Below are positions 31,336-42,407 of a stretch of DNA of 64,000 nt, one piece after another. How positions within the stretch are numbered: position 1 is the stretch's first letter; every line of letters begins with the position of its first letter. The translations under genes and the position numbers were made by a program. The stretch is taken from NCBI GenBank assembly GCA_964057195.1, contig OZ059836.1, forward strand, positions 21,444,279-21,508,278, in the 5' to 3' direction. The notes under the pieces were generated by a model. The model saw nothing but the letters and a program-made list of their open reading frames with translations, searched no databases and was not told the DNA's origin. The DNA comes from Orthosia cruda. Lineage: Eukaryota > Arthropoda > Insecta > Lepidoptera > Noctuidae.

Positions 31336-34295
31336 TCAGCATTGTTTGTTGCATTCCGTGTAGGAAACAACATAACATATGTACTATAGTGACCAGAGTA
31401 TAATAAATACCAAATTGTGTTTCTTTTAGTTGACACAGGAAATAAGTTTAAGCATTGTTCACATGTACAAATTTAGGTAATTTTGTGTACAAGAAACACT
31501 GGTAATTCAATCATAGTATTGCTTGTTGCATTCCATATAGGGTGAAATCAACATAACAATTAGAATATACTATAAAATTGTGCTTCTTTTAGTTGACACA
31601 GCAAAAACATCCTAATAAGTCACTACAAATAGTTTATTTTATTTATTTTAAGATTGGGCGTCAGTGGGATCATAATGAAATAGTTATTATAGATGTCCCA
31701 CATTTTCTTTTGGCATCAATATCTTCCAAAAGAATTTAGAAATTAAGTTATATTTATTTATAGTATAAATAATCAAGTGTGAAAATAATTATTAGAGAAA
31801 TTCTCGTTATGTAATGTTTAAAGCGAGCTACGATACATATAATTGTAAAAGTACCTCCTGAATTTAACTCTTTATTTTAAATGAACAGCTCAGCAACAGG
31901 TTTCCGAACACAAGTGTACCTCATCAGACAACGTATGTGCGGGATAATCCATCTCCTTGATGCTTCCACTATGATACAACTACACAGAGAACGATACTGC
32001 TTGCAGACCACATCTCCAGTTGCTTTATGATCTGTTGAAACATAATAACATTTAAGTATATGTACAAATTCTTCTTTATGAAGATAGGCAAATAAAGTTG
32101 CTTTATGCATGTTGAACAAAAACACTTTTTGTTCTAAATATTCAAAACTAATTATCAGTTAAACAAAACATTCACTGGTGGAAAGGTATATAGTTTATGT
32201 AACCATGTGACTATAACCCCACTTTTAAATTTATATATAATGTTAAAGTTTTGTTTTTTTTAGTTTAAAGTAATGCTTTATGCATGTTGAACAAAACAAA
32301 TGTTTGTTCCATGTATATAAATCTAATTAACAGTTTCAATAACTATGTTAAATTAGAGTGTTTTATATTCAATTTAACAAAACATTTATCAGTGAAATGG
32401 TTTATAGTTTTTAAATAAAACATGTGACTATAACCGCACTTTTAAATTTTATATAATGTTAATGTTTTGTTATTTTAGGTATTAAAATAAGTAATCATGA
32501 AGTTAACCTATAGTTTGGTTAAATTCTTTTGTATTTAAGTTATAACTACTAGACACAAAATAAGTAGTTAAGTATTACAATCTAACTACATGCAACACAT
32601 TGGTCGTACTAATTGTAAATTTGTCAAGTACTTCTATCAAACTACACGCGACACGTTGGGCGTACAAATTGTAAGGTTAAATTTTCACCTTAGTCACCAG
32701 CTAACTCAGGGGTAGGTGATCAGGATGTGATAATTGCAGGGATGATATCGCATGAGGGTCGACAGAAGTTAAAGTCTTTTTCAACATACTTGTTCATAAA
32801 GTGGCTCTAATTTCACCACAATTAGGCACATAATGGCACCTGTAATCAAACTGTGACTTTTTCATTACTATTATTCACAAGTGAGTTATAGAGATTTTTT
32901 TAAATTTATTAGTTGAGTTGCTATGTTCTTAAAAAAGTTTCGATACAAAAAAGATCGTGCTTAATAGTACAAATAAATTAATGTACCTATTGCTTGCTCA
33001 TTTCATGCAACTTCGTATTTAAATAGATAATTTCAACTTGTACGTGTTTAATAAATAAAACTTTCACTCAAATATAACTTTTGTTTTTCTCTGTAATAAA
33101 GAAAACTTGAAATTCCCCATTTAGTACGTGGCTAAAACGCTATCCTCGAAAACCAAAAAAGAAGAAACCTCTTTCTTTTAGTTTATGGCCGATCGCCATT
33201 GTTAGATGCGCGCGCATAGGAAAACTGATTAATTTTTGCCGCCATTGCGAACATTTTTTCACACCACTTTTTCACTGTTGAAAATGTTTTTCTTTGTAAT
33301 ATTTTCTTCACATGTGTGTTGAAAAACGTCGTATGATACACGAGTGTATTGATGATTACCGTCCTCGGCTCTCTTAAGACCCTCACCTAACGGCTTGGGT
33401 CTCAATGACGCCTCAGCGGTAATCACCAACATTACACACTTGTACCATAATGTACTATTAATTTGGTCAACTTATTTAATTTACACTTCGGCAGCATTAC
33501 AGCTTCGTAATGTATTGATATGATATATATAAAACTTACTTGTATATGGGCTATAATATACCCTTAAAACATAGTACCAGATGTATGATATCTCAATCAG
33601 CACCGTCCCTCTGTGCAGTTGGTATCCAGCTTCTCACCGGTCAAAATATCATGGGTATTCGGAGCCTGTTGTTGAAAACTGTAGCTGTCGCTCTTATGTA
33701 TAGTTGACCATTATTATTACATATTTAAATTAATCAATAAGATTAATTTAAAATAATCCTAATGAGCCCTGCCAATGGAAAAAATGCACGATGAGCATCA
33801 TATAAGTACATATTTCACAAGCATGAAAATATAGTTTAATTCAACTAATACTCACAGCGCTTGCTGGCACATTATATATTTATATTTGGGGCTGGTTCCC
33901 TGCCGCCTCCGAGTCATCTTGATTATGTTACTGAACATTTTTTCTTAATCAATATTTTCGTATCCGTACGAATGAAGAATTAGCAATGAAAAAGAAATGT
34001 CACTCTTGTCAGTCATAGACATTGAGCGTTTTATCGACCAATAGATATGATCTTAATTAATAGACTTGTCCTTTTATATTTATAAATTGAATTGTGTGTT
34101 TTATTATAATATATATTTATTACACACAATTCATATTTACTTATTTTTAATCAAATTAGTATATTTCAACCGACAGTAATGCCATCTGACAGAATTACTT
34201 TAGAAGTAATGACAATTAAGAAAGAAAGCTAGTAAGAGATTCACGCCTTTGACACTAGATGCCGTTATTCTATATAACAGTATTATTAATTGTTA
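31336..34295. other. Non-coding, repeat-rich; no gene recognised
   Basis: 31380-31630 resembles 26580-26690 (CATTGTTNACATG, TGTGTACAAGAA), an unclassified repeat. 32091-32260 and 32270-32480 are diverged direct copies of one unit, and 32575-32690 is a shorter duplicated unit (CAACACATTGG / CGACACGTTGG). No coding evidence. Confidence 0.5.
32091..32480. repeat. Tandem pair of a ~185-bp unit
   Basis: Both copies contain GCTTTATGCATGTTGAACAA, AACAAAACATT and CATGTGACTATAACC in the same order, with indels between. Not recognised as a known element. Confidence 0.65.
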
Positions 34296-34390
34296 CAGCG
34301 CGCCACCGATGCCCTTAGGGCTCGCGCTAGCTGAACCCGTCATCAGCGCCAGCACTGCCAGCATCAGCACCACGAGACCAACAGATTAAT
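34296..34390 (-). pseudogene. Moricin pseudogene psi4 (start lost, truncated)
   Basis: The minus strand carries exon 1 sequence from GGTCTCGTGGTGCTGATG through the signal peptide and SPKGIGGAL, then breaks at about 34296 into unrelated DNA. The expected ATG at 34390-34388 reads ATT, and one base is missing a few codons later, shifting the frame. No intron or exon 2 follows. Upstream, however, the class II promoter is well preserved (TATAAAG at 34462-34468, 22-bp element at 34494-34515), so a non-coding transcript is conceivable. A decayed paralogue of gene 2. Confidence 0.9.
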
Positions 34391-34461
34391 GATTTGTGAA
34401 TTGACGTTGCTTAACTGAAGAAGTGCAAACTTCGAATGATGACTGAACAAATTGAAAGGCC

Positions 34462-34655
34462 CTTTATACTCACGAAGGTAACAGATACATTAAAGGGTTT
34501 TTCATGTTAGTCATTGCAATAGGTTAAGGTGAATTTTGTACGGAAAAGTACAATGCAGAATAAGGATAAAGTAAGTCGAACTATTTCAGATGTTTCATGA
34601 GCGTCATACGTAGTTACCCACTGATCTACCGAGAACTAGCAGATCCTTAGGTATA
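34462..34655 (-). promoter_or_regulatory. Class II moricin promoter retained by psi4
   Basis: Homologous to 17664-17870 upstream of gene 2: TATAAAG box, the 22-bp element at identical spacing, a conserved GGATAAAG and the more distal ACCTAAGGATCTG-like block. Confidence 0.7.
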
Positions 34656-36000
34656 AACTCAGATCGCTTCTTCAAGTCTGGAAGGAGAAGTGGCTGTGCC
34701 CTGTTCAATAAAGCTGACAATTCGACATATATGTCAAAAAATGACAAAAGTATCGACCATCCGTTCTGCAAGAAATGTGCACTGCTCACTGCCACTTAAG
34801 TTTGGAAATTATTTGGGCTAGTTTGTGGTCTCGTAAAAATATTTAAAACTAGCTTTTGCCCGCGACTTCGTTCGCGTGGAATAGTGACTTCTGATGCCGA
34901 CTCTTGACCAATAGATGGCGCTGTATGTCCGGAATGAATTTTCATCCGGTTCATAGGTATTCTTAATTATCAGATTTTACCAGTAGTCTTTTGTGGGTAG
35001 TAAGGTAAGTTTGGTTTTGAATAAAACCATCTTCAGCCAAAATGGGCTGTGATCAATTTTAACATGATTTCTTTGTTGATAAAATGTTACATACTTACAA
35101 AAATACTCTAGGTACAGGCAACTGAATGCGTAAATCAAACCGCATCTGTTTCAGTTGATCATTGATATTGAAAACGTGCATATTATACCACATATCTGGA
35201 AAACAAACGGTAATGACCGCAAAATATCAAGATAATGGCTCTGTGTCACCAGTAGGTAAGTAGGTAAAGACGTTCTCTCATTGGTAGTCAGCTGGGTACT
35301 TGAAGTTTCTTTACAGTGTAGATGTCAGACCAGAACATAAAAAATCTTACTTTATGAATAAAGAGCTTTTTTAATAAAAATAATTTGAGAGAGAGTGATT
35401 GGTAATTGGGTGCGTTCCTTGAAATGGGACTTTCTTGAGCTGATTTTATCCTCAATTACTTGGACCCCAATTGGGTTGCCCTCGAAGATTTTCTGGAAAT
35501 GTTTTGCCTTACAAGTACATCCAAAAATTATCCCATGCTGCCCTTATCCCATGTTACTTAGGGTCGGCGCAACACGTTTTCTTCTTCCATACCGTCTTGT
35601 CCTCTGTCACGCTATCACTGATAAAAAAAAAACAAAATAAAACACAACCAAAAGTTGCATATTGCAAGAAATTTACTCCACTCTCGATAATAAACTTTCC
35701 TAATTGTTCTTGAACAAATAAAACACCCGAATAAAAAAATTACCTAAATATACCCGTAACTTTGAAAACAAAACAACGTAAAATATTTCATTACACTTAG
35801 TAATAAGACATTATTAATTCTGCTTATCCAGAGAGATTTAGTACTGTGTTTGCAGCACATCTATTAGTATATGTACTTGGAATATATCGGTAAGAACAGG
35901 TTGTATTGTAAGTAAGTAAAAATCGTTGTGCTACTACTACGCGCAGTTCATTCTGATTATTGTGAAATAAAACACAATAGTGACGACACATAAAAAACCA
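34656..36000. other. Intergenic with repeat fragments
   Basis: 34845-34950 has the common AGCTTTTGCCCGCGACTTCG repeat edge; 35530-35610 resembles another moth repeat (GGGTCGGCGCAACACG). No gene supported. Confidence 0.4.
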
Positions 36001-36032
36001 CGAGCGACTTTGCCTACATGAATATATTTCCG

Positions 36033-36133
36033 TATAAAAGGACACCGGGACACAGAGGAATCATCACTTGAAGCTAGTCTTCGACGACAAACTAGTCATC
36101 AACAGTCTATTGTTTCAAACATTACCTTCCATC
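36033..36133 (+). promoter_or_regulatory. Class I moricin promoter and leader, gene 5
   Basis: TATAAAAGG at 36033-36041, then GACACCGGGA, ATCATCACTTGAAGCTAGTC and CAAACTAGTCATCAACAGT, closely matching gene 1. The leader is open in frame with the signal peptide but contains no ATG. Confidence 0.75.
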
Positions 36134-37309
36134 ATGAAACTGTTCAGTCTCGTGTTGCTGATGCTGGCAATACTGGCGCTGATGACGGGCACAGCTAGCG
36201 CGAGCCCTAAGGGCATCGGCGGCGCGCTCAAGAAGGGCGGGAAATTTATTGTAAGTACTAATAATCACTGTAAATCGTTGCCTCTACAAAAGATTAATTA
36301 AGTAGAGCAGCTTGTATACAAGAAAATATTTAATTAAGTTTATGCTAAATTAAGAAAAAAAAAGCAGTGGTGCCCAGTGGTATCGGCCGCGACTTACAAG
36401 TTGTAGGTCGTGGGTTCAAACCCAGGCAGGCGCTTTACTTTGTGTAAATTATTTCATCACCACTGCTCTAAAAAACGGTGAAGGAAAACATCGTGAGGAA
36501 ACCGGCATGTCCTAGAACCAAAAATTCGAAGACATGTGACATCCACCAACCCGCACTGGGCCCGCGTGGTGGATTATGGCCTATCCCCTCTCACAGCAGA
36601 GAGGAGGCCTGTGTCCCAGCAGTGGGAACATTAATAGGCTGACGATGTGATGTGATGCTAAATTAGCTCCGGTGTACTCGGTACTTCTTTTACTTTGTTG
36701 TGGACGAAGTGCTTTCTAACATTTTTGCAAACAAGTTCACAATTTGCTCGTTCAAAGGTTTTCCTCTACATCTTACGGAGATTTAAAATAATTCGGTACT
36801 TTGATACCTACCTACTCAGATCTTTAGTACCTAAGACATTGCCTCTCGTGCTAAGAGCTCGCCTCTAGTGCTTGGGGTTGTGGATTCAATTCCGGGCAAG
36901 GACCAATGTGACTTTTTCAATTACTATGTACTTTCTGTGTTTATCTTAAACATCGCTACAAATGGTGAAGAAAAACATCGTGTGGAAACCTGGCCTTATA
37001 ATTAGTTTATTATAATTTGTAGTTCCATTAGTGTAATTGCTGCAAGGCATTCCTGAGCGAGAACAAAAACTAATAAAAATAATCTATTACGCAGAGTAAA
37101 TTACTCTTCAAAAGCCCATTAAACAAAGGTTGACCAAATGAAAACACATGGCTAGGATGAACAGGGCGTCTTGCTGGAAAGCGCTTAATACTTATATATC
37201 ATTCAGAATTAATGTTTAATTATTTGTGTGTTCTTTACAGAAACACGGCCTCGGCGTGATCGGAGTAATTGGAACTGGTCACGAAATCTACCAACAGCAA
37301 CAAGAGTAG
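36134..37309 (+). CDS. Moricin-like antimicrobial peptide, gene 5
   Basis: Exon 1 is 36134-36250 (39 codons), exon 2 37241-37309 (22 codons plus TAG); the 990-bp phase-0 intron has donor GTAAGT and acceptor TTTACAG; 61 residues. The signal peptide is residues 1-23 (MKLFSLVLLMLAILALMTG...). The mature peptide starts SPKGIGGALKKGGKFI. Exon 2 encodes KHGLGVIGVIGTGHEIYQQQ followed by QE, the most divergent tail in the cluster and one residue shorter than its paralogues. Predicted to be secreted and membrane-active. Two SINEs inflate the intron. Class I promoter as in gene 1. Confidence 0.92.
36353..36654 (+). mobile_element. tRNA-derived SINE (type A) in the gene 5 intron
   Basis: Flanked by the 11-bp duplication ATGCTAAATTA (36342-36352 and 36655-36665). 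It has the tRNA-like head (GTGCCCAGTGG, GGGTTCAAACCC) and shared body (CAACCCGCACTGGGCCCGCG). Confidence 0.9.
36835..37075 (+). mobile_element. tRNA-derived SINE (type B) in the gene 5 intron
   Basis: Matches the type B SINE in the gene 1 intron (GACCAATGTGACTTTTTCAA, GGTGAAGAAAAACATCGTG), but its orientation relative to the host gene is opposite, so the two insertions are independent. Confidence 0.7.
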
Positions 37310-39354
37310 TAAAATCTTTCAATGACTCGTCTTCTACCATGCCACCGTCACAGTATTATTAAATTAATTTATATTCACATACCAAAAACGTATAAACGTT
37401 AATACTAAAAGAATTTACGAAAACAAACTCACACACACACATCACACATCACTAATAAATTATATCGTTACCCACTTATTTGCGATCTTTTCTTTTGTAT
37501 TTTTCCCCTTCGAATAATGATAAATATATAATGCCTGTCTAGAAAATATTATATTTAATTAATTTTCTATGAGGACAATCAGTCTTCTTCAATACTACAG
37601 CGAATGTCTCAATATCATACACACACAAATAACATACATACATTCACGACTTTTCCGTATGTGTATTGTATGTATGTATTTTTGTATGTAATGAATAAAC
37701 TTATAAACTACTGGACCGATTTCAAAAATTATTTCACTGTTTGGAAGCCACACTATCGCCGGGTGGCATAGGCTTATGACTCCTCTGTATTCCCACGGGA
37801 ACGGGTACTACGCGAGTAAAACCCCGAGGCGTCCGCTAGTAATAAATAATAGTTTAAAGAAACTCCGAAACACGCTTTAAAATAAAACCAAACTAAAAAG
37901 TAGAAAATAATTTTCAATGAATTTAAATTAAGAATAGGTAAAGTTTGTGAGTTTGTGACGTTGTAAGGGGTAATCTCTGGATCTACTAATCCTGTGATTA
38001 ACAAAAAAAATATTTGATTGTAAAAAAGCGTCGGGTGCTTGTCAATTGTTGTAGAGTCATTTTGAAAATATCTTCAAAAGCACTTCTTTATAGTTTGGTT
38101 TTCTTTTAAAGCGTGTTTTTGAGTTTTTTAAAACTATTATTTATTTTTTACTTTTTAGTTCAATCTATAATCCTTAAGATCCCGGTAAGGATAATGAGAC
38201 ATATCGGTCCTTGATAAGTGTACAAAGTTTCAAATTGATCCCACGTTTTGAAGAGGGTAAAAATCCATTTCAAAGATTCCGTTACATAGATAAATAGAGT
38301 CATAGATAAATACATACCAAGCTAATAAAAGCGTGTTAAAAACTGCATATCATTGTGATCTCATACAGATCGCAGCTATAAAAACATAGAGAAGAAAAGC
38401 TGTCACATTCGTTCAAAGGCACTTTGTCCCGGAATCTCTTTTTTCATCATGCCTCATAAATGGCAATAGGGTAGTTGACAAGAAAATCTATTTAATTTAG
38501 TCCGTCAGTTAGATAACCTAAAAATATTGGATAAGTATTTTTCTTTTGCCACGTAAACAAAAAATACGACGATAGTGCGTTGAAATATCGTGTGACGTCA
38601 CGGTGTGCTAGACAAAGTGACATCATAAGCCCCTACTCCTAAATTTTGATGCGCTTTATCTTTGTCAATCATTAAATAAAAAATACGGGTTCGATATTAT
38701 TTGATAATCTCACTGACGGACTAAATAGAAATATTTTTTTCCATCCAGGAAACATCCATATTGTGGCCGGTTGATGGCAATAGGGCGTTCAGGTTTACAT
38801 GGGACTTAAACATAACTGGCAAAATGTGGGTGTGCTACAGGTGCACCTCTGTCCAACTCTACGAGGAATACAGGCGTGATGTTCTTTAGGAATTTATATT
38901 TATGTTAGTTTTTTAAATGACTTCAAAAAGAGATTCTCGGTTTGACATGTATGTTTGTATGTCCGCGATTTTCTCGCGTCTATTGTTTTGCGAATAAGTC
39001 TTTTTGTTTGTGATGTTTTTACAAGCGTTTTATTAACTTGCAATGTATGTAGGTATTCGGGTCAAATCTTGCAACTGAATTTTATTTTTTTTATTCTCAA
39101 CCGATTAAAATGAAATTTGCATATTTATATATATTTGGTCTAGATGACAATGCACGGTAAGCTAAAAAGATGGTAAAAAAAAAAGAAAATTGGTCAAAGT
39201 TTTTTTACTAATATTAAAAATGCGAAAGTTTGGATGGCACGGCACGATATAGATTATTGTCTAGAATAGCACATAGGCTACTTTTCATCCCAGTATAATT
39301 GCTCTTGGGATGGAAAAACACTTTTCACGCGGGCAAAGTCTCTGGCAGAAGATA
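37310..39354. other. Intergenic downstream of moricin gene 5
   Basis: Holds a Helitron-like fragment at 37690-37842 and an inverted repeat of about 50 bp (37848-37897 with 38092-38146; AAAGCGTGTTT). 39220-39360 looks like another short Helitron/MITE-type repeat. No gene. Confidence 0.5.
37690..37842 (+). mobile_element. Helitron-like fragment
   Basis: Shares ACTGGACCGATTTCAAAAAT, CCCACGGGAACGGG and the GTCCGCTAGT end with 12201-12391; the 5' end is not preserved. Confidence 0.6.
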
Positions 39355-39408
39355 GTTTGTAATAAATATGTGGACTCCATTGTCTGCTCTTAGACTCTCA
39401 TTCGGTCT

Positions 39409-40224
39409 CAGTGCTGCTAACTCAGCGCTTTTAGCGCCAGATCGGGCTTTTTTTTGTTCAATAGCGCGTTCTAGCACCTAGCGCTAACACTAGCACTTTT
39501 AGAAATCATATTAGGATATGCATATTATCTACTATTATTTTTTCGGTGATGTGCGTAATACGGAACGAATCACTATTTTTTTTGAACTTATATTCATAAA
39601 TGCTGCTTTGTTTCTTATGTTGGTGTCCTAGTCTATGAGTTGCGGATTCCTCGAGTTGGCATCACTGATGATTCCTCGCTAACTATTTTGTTCTATTGTT
39701 CGACAGTAATTTATAACTTTCCGACAGTTATTCTGAGTCAGTTTTAGGAGTAGAGCAGTGAGACGATAACAAAAATGAATGTGCCGTTATAAAAAAACCC
39801 GGTCAAGTGCGGGTCGGACTATCGCAAAAAACGACAAAAAAAAACACGTTTGTTGTATGGGAGCCCCACTTAAATATTTATTTCATTCTTTTTATTTTTT
39901 GTTATAGCGGCAACAGAAATACATCATCTTTGAAAAAATCAACTGTCTAGCTGTCACGGTTCATGAGATACAGCCTGGTGACAGACAGACAGACAGATAG
40001 ACGGACTGCGGGGTCTTAGTAATAGGGTCCCGTTTTTACTCTTTGGGTACGGAACCCTAAAAACAACTACAAAAGTTTATACATTCCTAGTCAAAAATTA
40101 TGGGGCGTTTTGTTTGAATTTGGCGTCGAATATAGCGATTTTTTGACAGTGACCATTTAGCGCTTTCCAGCGCTTTTTGAACGAGCTAACAGCGCGTTTT
40201 TGCTAAGACGAGTTGGCAGCACTG
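39409..40224. mobile_element. hAT-like non-autonomous element carrying another repeat
   Basis: Ends CAGTGCTGCTAACTC and, read inward from the right, CAGTGCTGCCAACTC, with repeated AGCGC/GCGCT motifs near each end. CAGNG termini suggest the hAT superfamily. A GGTTCCGTACC-type repeat (39792-40063, minus orientation) lies inside. The 8-bp flanks match only partly. Confidence 0.65.
39792..40063 (-). repeat. Lepidopteran interspersed repeat (GGTTCCGTACC type)
   Basis: Inverse copy of 779-1032; nested in the hAT-like element. Confidence 0.75.
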
Positions 40225-40413
40225 TTCAAGCTCTTGTGCCTGGGGGACCTAGCTAAAGAAGTTACCTAGATGTTCTATCATATCTGATATCATTTACTTC
40301 ATCACGACATTTAAAAGATCCAGTCATAAGTGATAATTAATCGGGCTCAGGTCTAGATTCCAAGTTCCTACTAAGAGTTCTACTGAACATACCCAACAAG
40401 TTGCGTTTTGCAA

Positions 40414-40602
40414 TCTATACCAATATTATAAAGAGGAAAGATTTTTTTATTTGTTTGTTTGTACCGAATAGGCTCCAAAACTACAGGACCGATTTCAAAA
40501 ATTCTTTCACCGTTGGGAAGCTACTCTATCCACGGGTGACATATACTTTTTATCCCTGTATTCCGGGAACTACACGGGTGAAACCACGAGGCGTCCTCTA
40601 GT
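40414..40602 (+). mobile_element. Helitron-like short element
   Basis: TCTATACCAATATTATAAAG to GCGTCCTCTAGT, sitting between A and a following A/T. The surrounding older repeat is interrupted exactly here, which fixes both ends. Confidence 0.7.
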
Positions 40603-40879
40603 ATAAAATATACTCCAGTTTATCATGTCAGTGCACTATGAAAGTTCACTGACACGAAATGGAGTTTTTTTTCGTAGATACTGATCTATACCTTGATCTA
40701 TACTTATATACGCAAAATACGCGCTTGGTCGTGGAGTTGCGGATACCAGCCCGTTTTAACCTAACCTATACCTGACTGATACTGAGGCCGACATATTGGT
40801 GATGAATGTAGAAACTTCATACAGTGTAAAATATAGGTAGGTACCGACAACAAATAACATCTATGCGATAATAATTATT

Positions 40880-41420
40880 TGATCAACACTTAGATCAAAT
40901 CATTAATAAAGCATCAAAATCACTAGGGTTCATTTTGAGTCTCGTCTGAGTTCAGGAGCATCAAGACCATTAAAATTCTCTACTGTACTTTTGTTCGCAG
41001 CCATCTCGAGTATGCCTCTCAAATCTGGAATCTAAATTACAACAAAAACATCAATCGATTGGAAGGCATACAGAGTTTTTTTTTTTGAGGTATATTGAAT
41101 TCCGGTTTAAAACTTATTTCCCACTTATCTCCATCGCCGTAAAAGGTTCCATCTACTTCCTCTTTCTGAACTTAGAAGAATTACAGAATTGGCGTTTTTA
41201 TTAAAAATCGCTAATTAGAACCATGCCGAGCTGCCCAAATTGCTGAGCAAAATTGGACTATGGATTCCTTCTACATTTCGGCGCATTTCAGAAGAAATTC
41301 ATATTTAATAAGAGCGAGTCATATATATAATGCGATCTGCGGGGGCGTCGACATCGATGTTTTCAATGTTTTTTTTTGCATTTCAAAATTAAAAAGGACT
41401 CTTTGTAATTTCTTCTTTGC
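40880..41420 (+). mobile_element. C-terminal fragment of a jockey-like LINE
   Basis: Broken frames read DQHLDQIINKASKSLGFILS, HLEYASQIWN, FLRYIEFRFKTYF and FRRISEEIHI, matching the region after RT in jockey-clade LINEs. Many stops and a T-rich break near 41076. Confidence 0.6.
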
Positions 41421-41724
41421 TAACGTAAACTAATTAATTAAAATTCACGCTATTTGAGTCGCATTTTTAACCATCTTCAAAAAGGAGAGGGTTCTCAATT
41501 CGTTTGTATTTTCCTTTTTTTTTACTTATGTTACTGTTGTACTTAAAACACTGTCTTCATTCTCACAAATTTTTGTTTATAAGCTCTCTTCTAACTGTGA
41601 AAACTATTAATTGGTCTTATTTTTGTTACTCTCGTTTGTGATAAATTGTTTAGCCGTAAGTTTTCCTAAAACTATAAAATAAAACAACATAAGTAAGTTT
41701 TGATCCACAGAAACAATAAAATAT

Positions 41725-42407
41725 GTGTCAGAACATATTAGCGGTCATTTAAGTTTCATAAATAATTTATGTATATCACGAGATATATTTCCAACCAAAC
41801 TAAAGATCACTGTAGTAAAACCAATTTACAAAATAAACGATCGAGATAAAACGGAGTCTTACAGGCCTATTGCACTAGTTCCTATATTTTCAAAGATATT
41901 TGAAAATATTTATACGAACAAATTCATAAATATGTAGGAAAAGAAGACATCTTGGTTGACGAACAAAAGGGTTTTAGAAAAAACAAAACAATCAATATGG
42001 CCATATATGATTTCTTGAATAAAGTTTTCGCAAATGTTGATAAAAATATACCTGTATGTTATAACTACTGTGATATGACTCAAGCGTTTGACTATGTAGA
42101 TCACAATATTTGAATTACTTAATAAATTAGAAACATACGGAATAAGAGGAAATATCCTACGACTTATCGAGTCATGTCTATAAAATCGAAAACAAGGAAC
42201 TTACAAAACTGGAAATTACAAAACTATATCAAAAAACCAAAAAAAAAGGTCTATCGGTCGCGTGATAGAACAATCACATATGGTGTGCCGCAGGGTAGCG
42301 TACTTGGTCCCCCTCTATTTATTCTTTATATAAATTACCTGCCAAAAGTGACGCAACATCATATGACGCTATTTGCCGACGACAGCACCGTTACCATTGA
42401 CTATATG
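41725..42407 (+). mobile_element. Jockey-like LINE reverse transcriptase fragment
   Basis: Frames carry ESYRPIALVPIFSKIFE, CDMTQAFDYVDHNI, YGVPQGSVLGPPLFILYINY and LFADDSTVTID, the RT core with an intact FADD. Several frameshifts and stops. It ends abruptly at about 42407 where copia element B begins. Confidence 0.75.
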
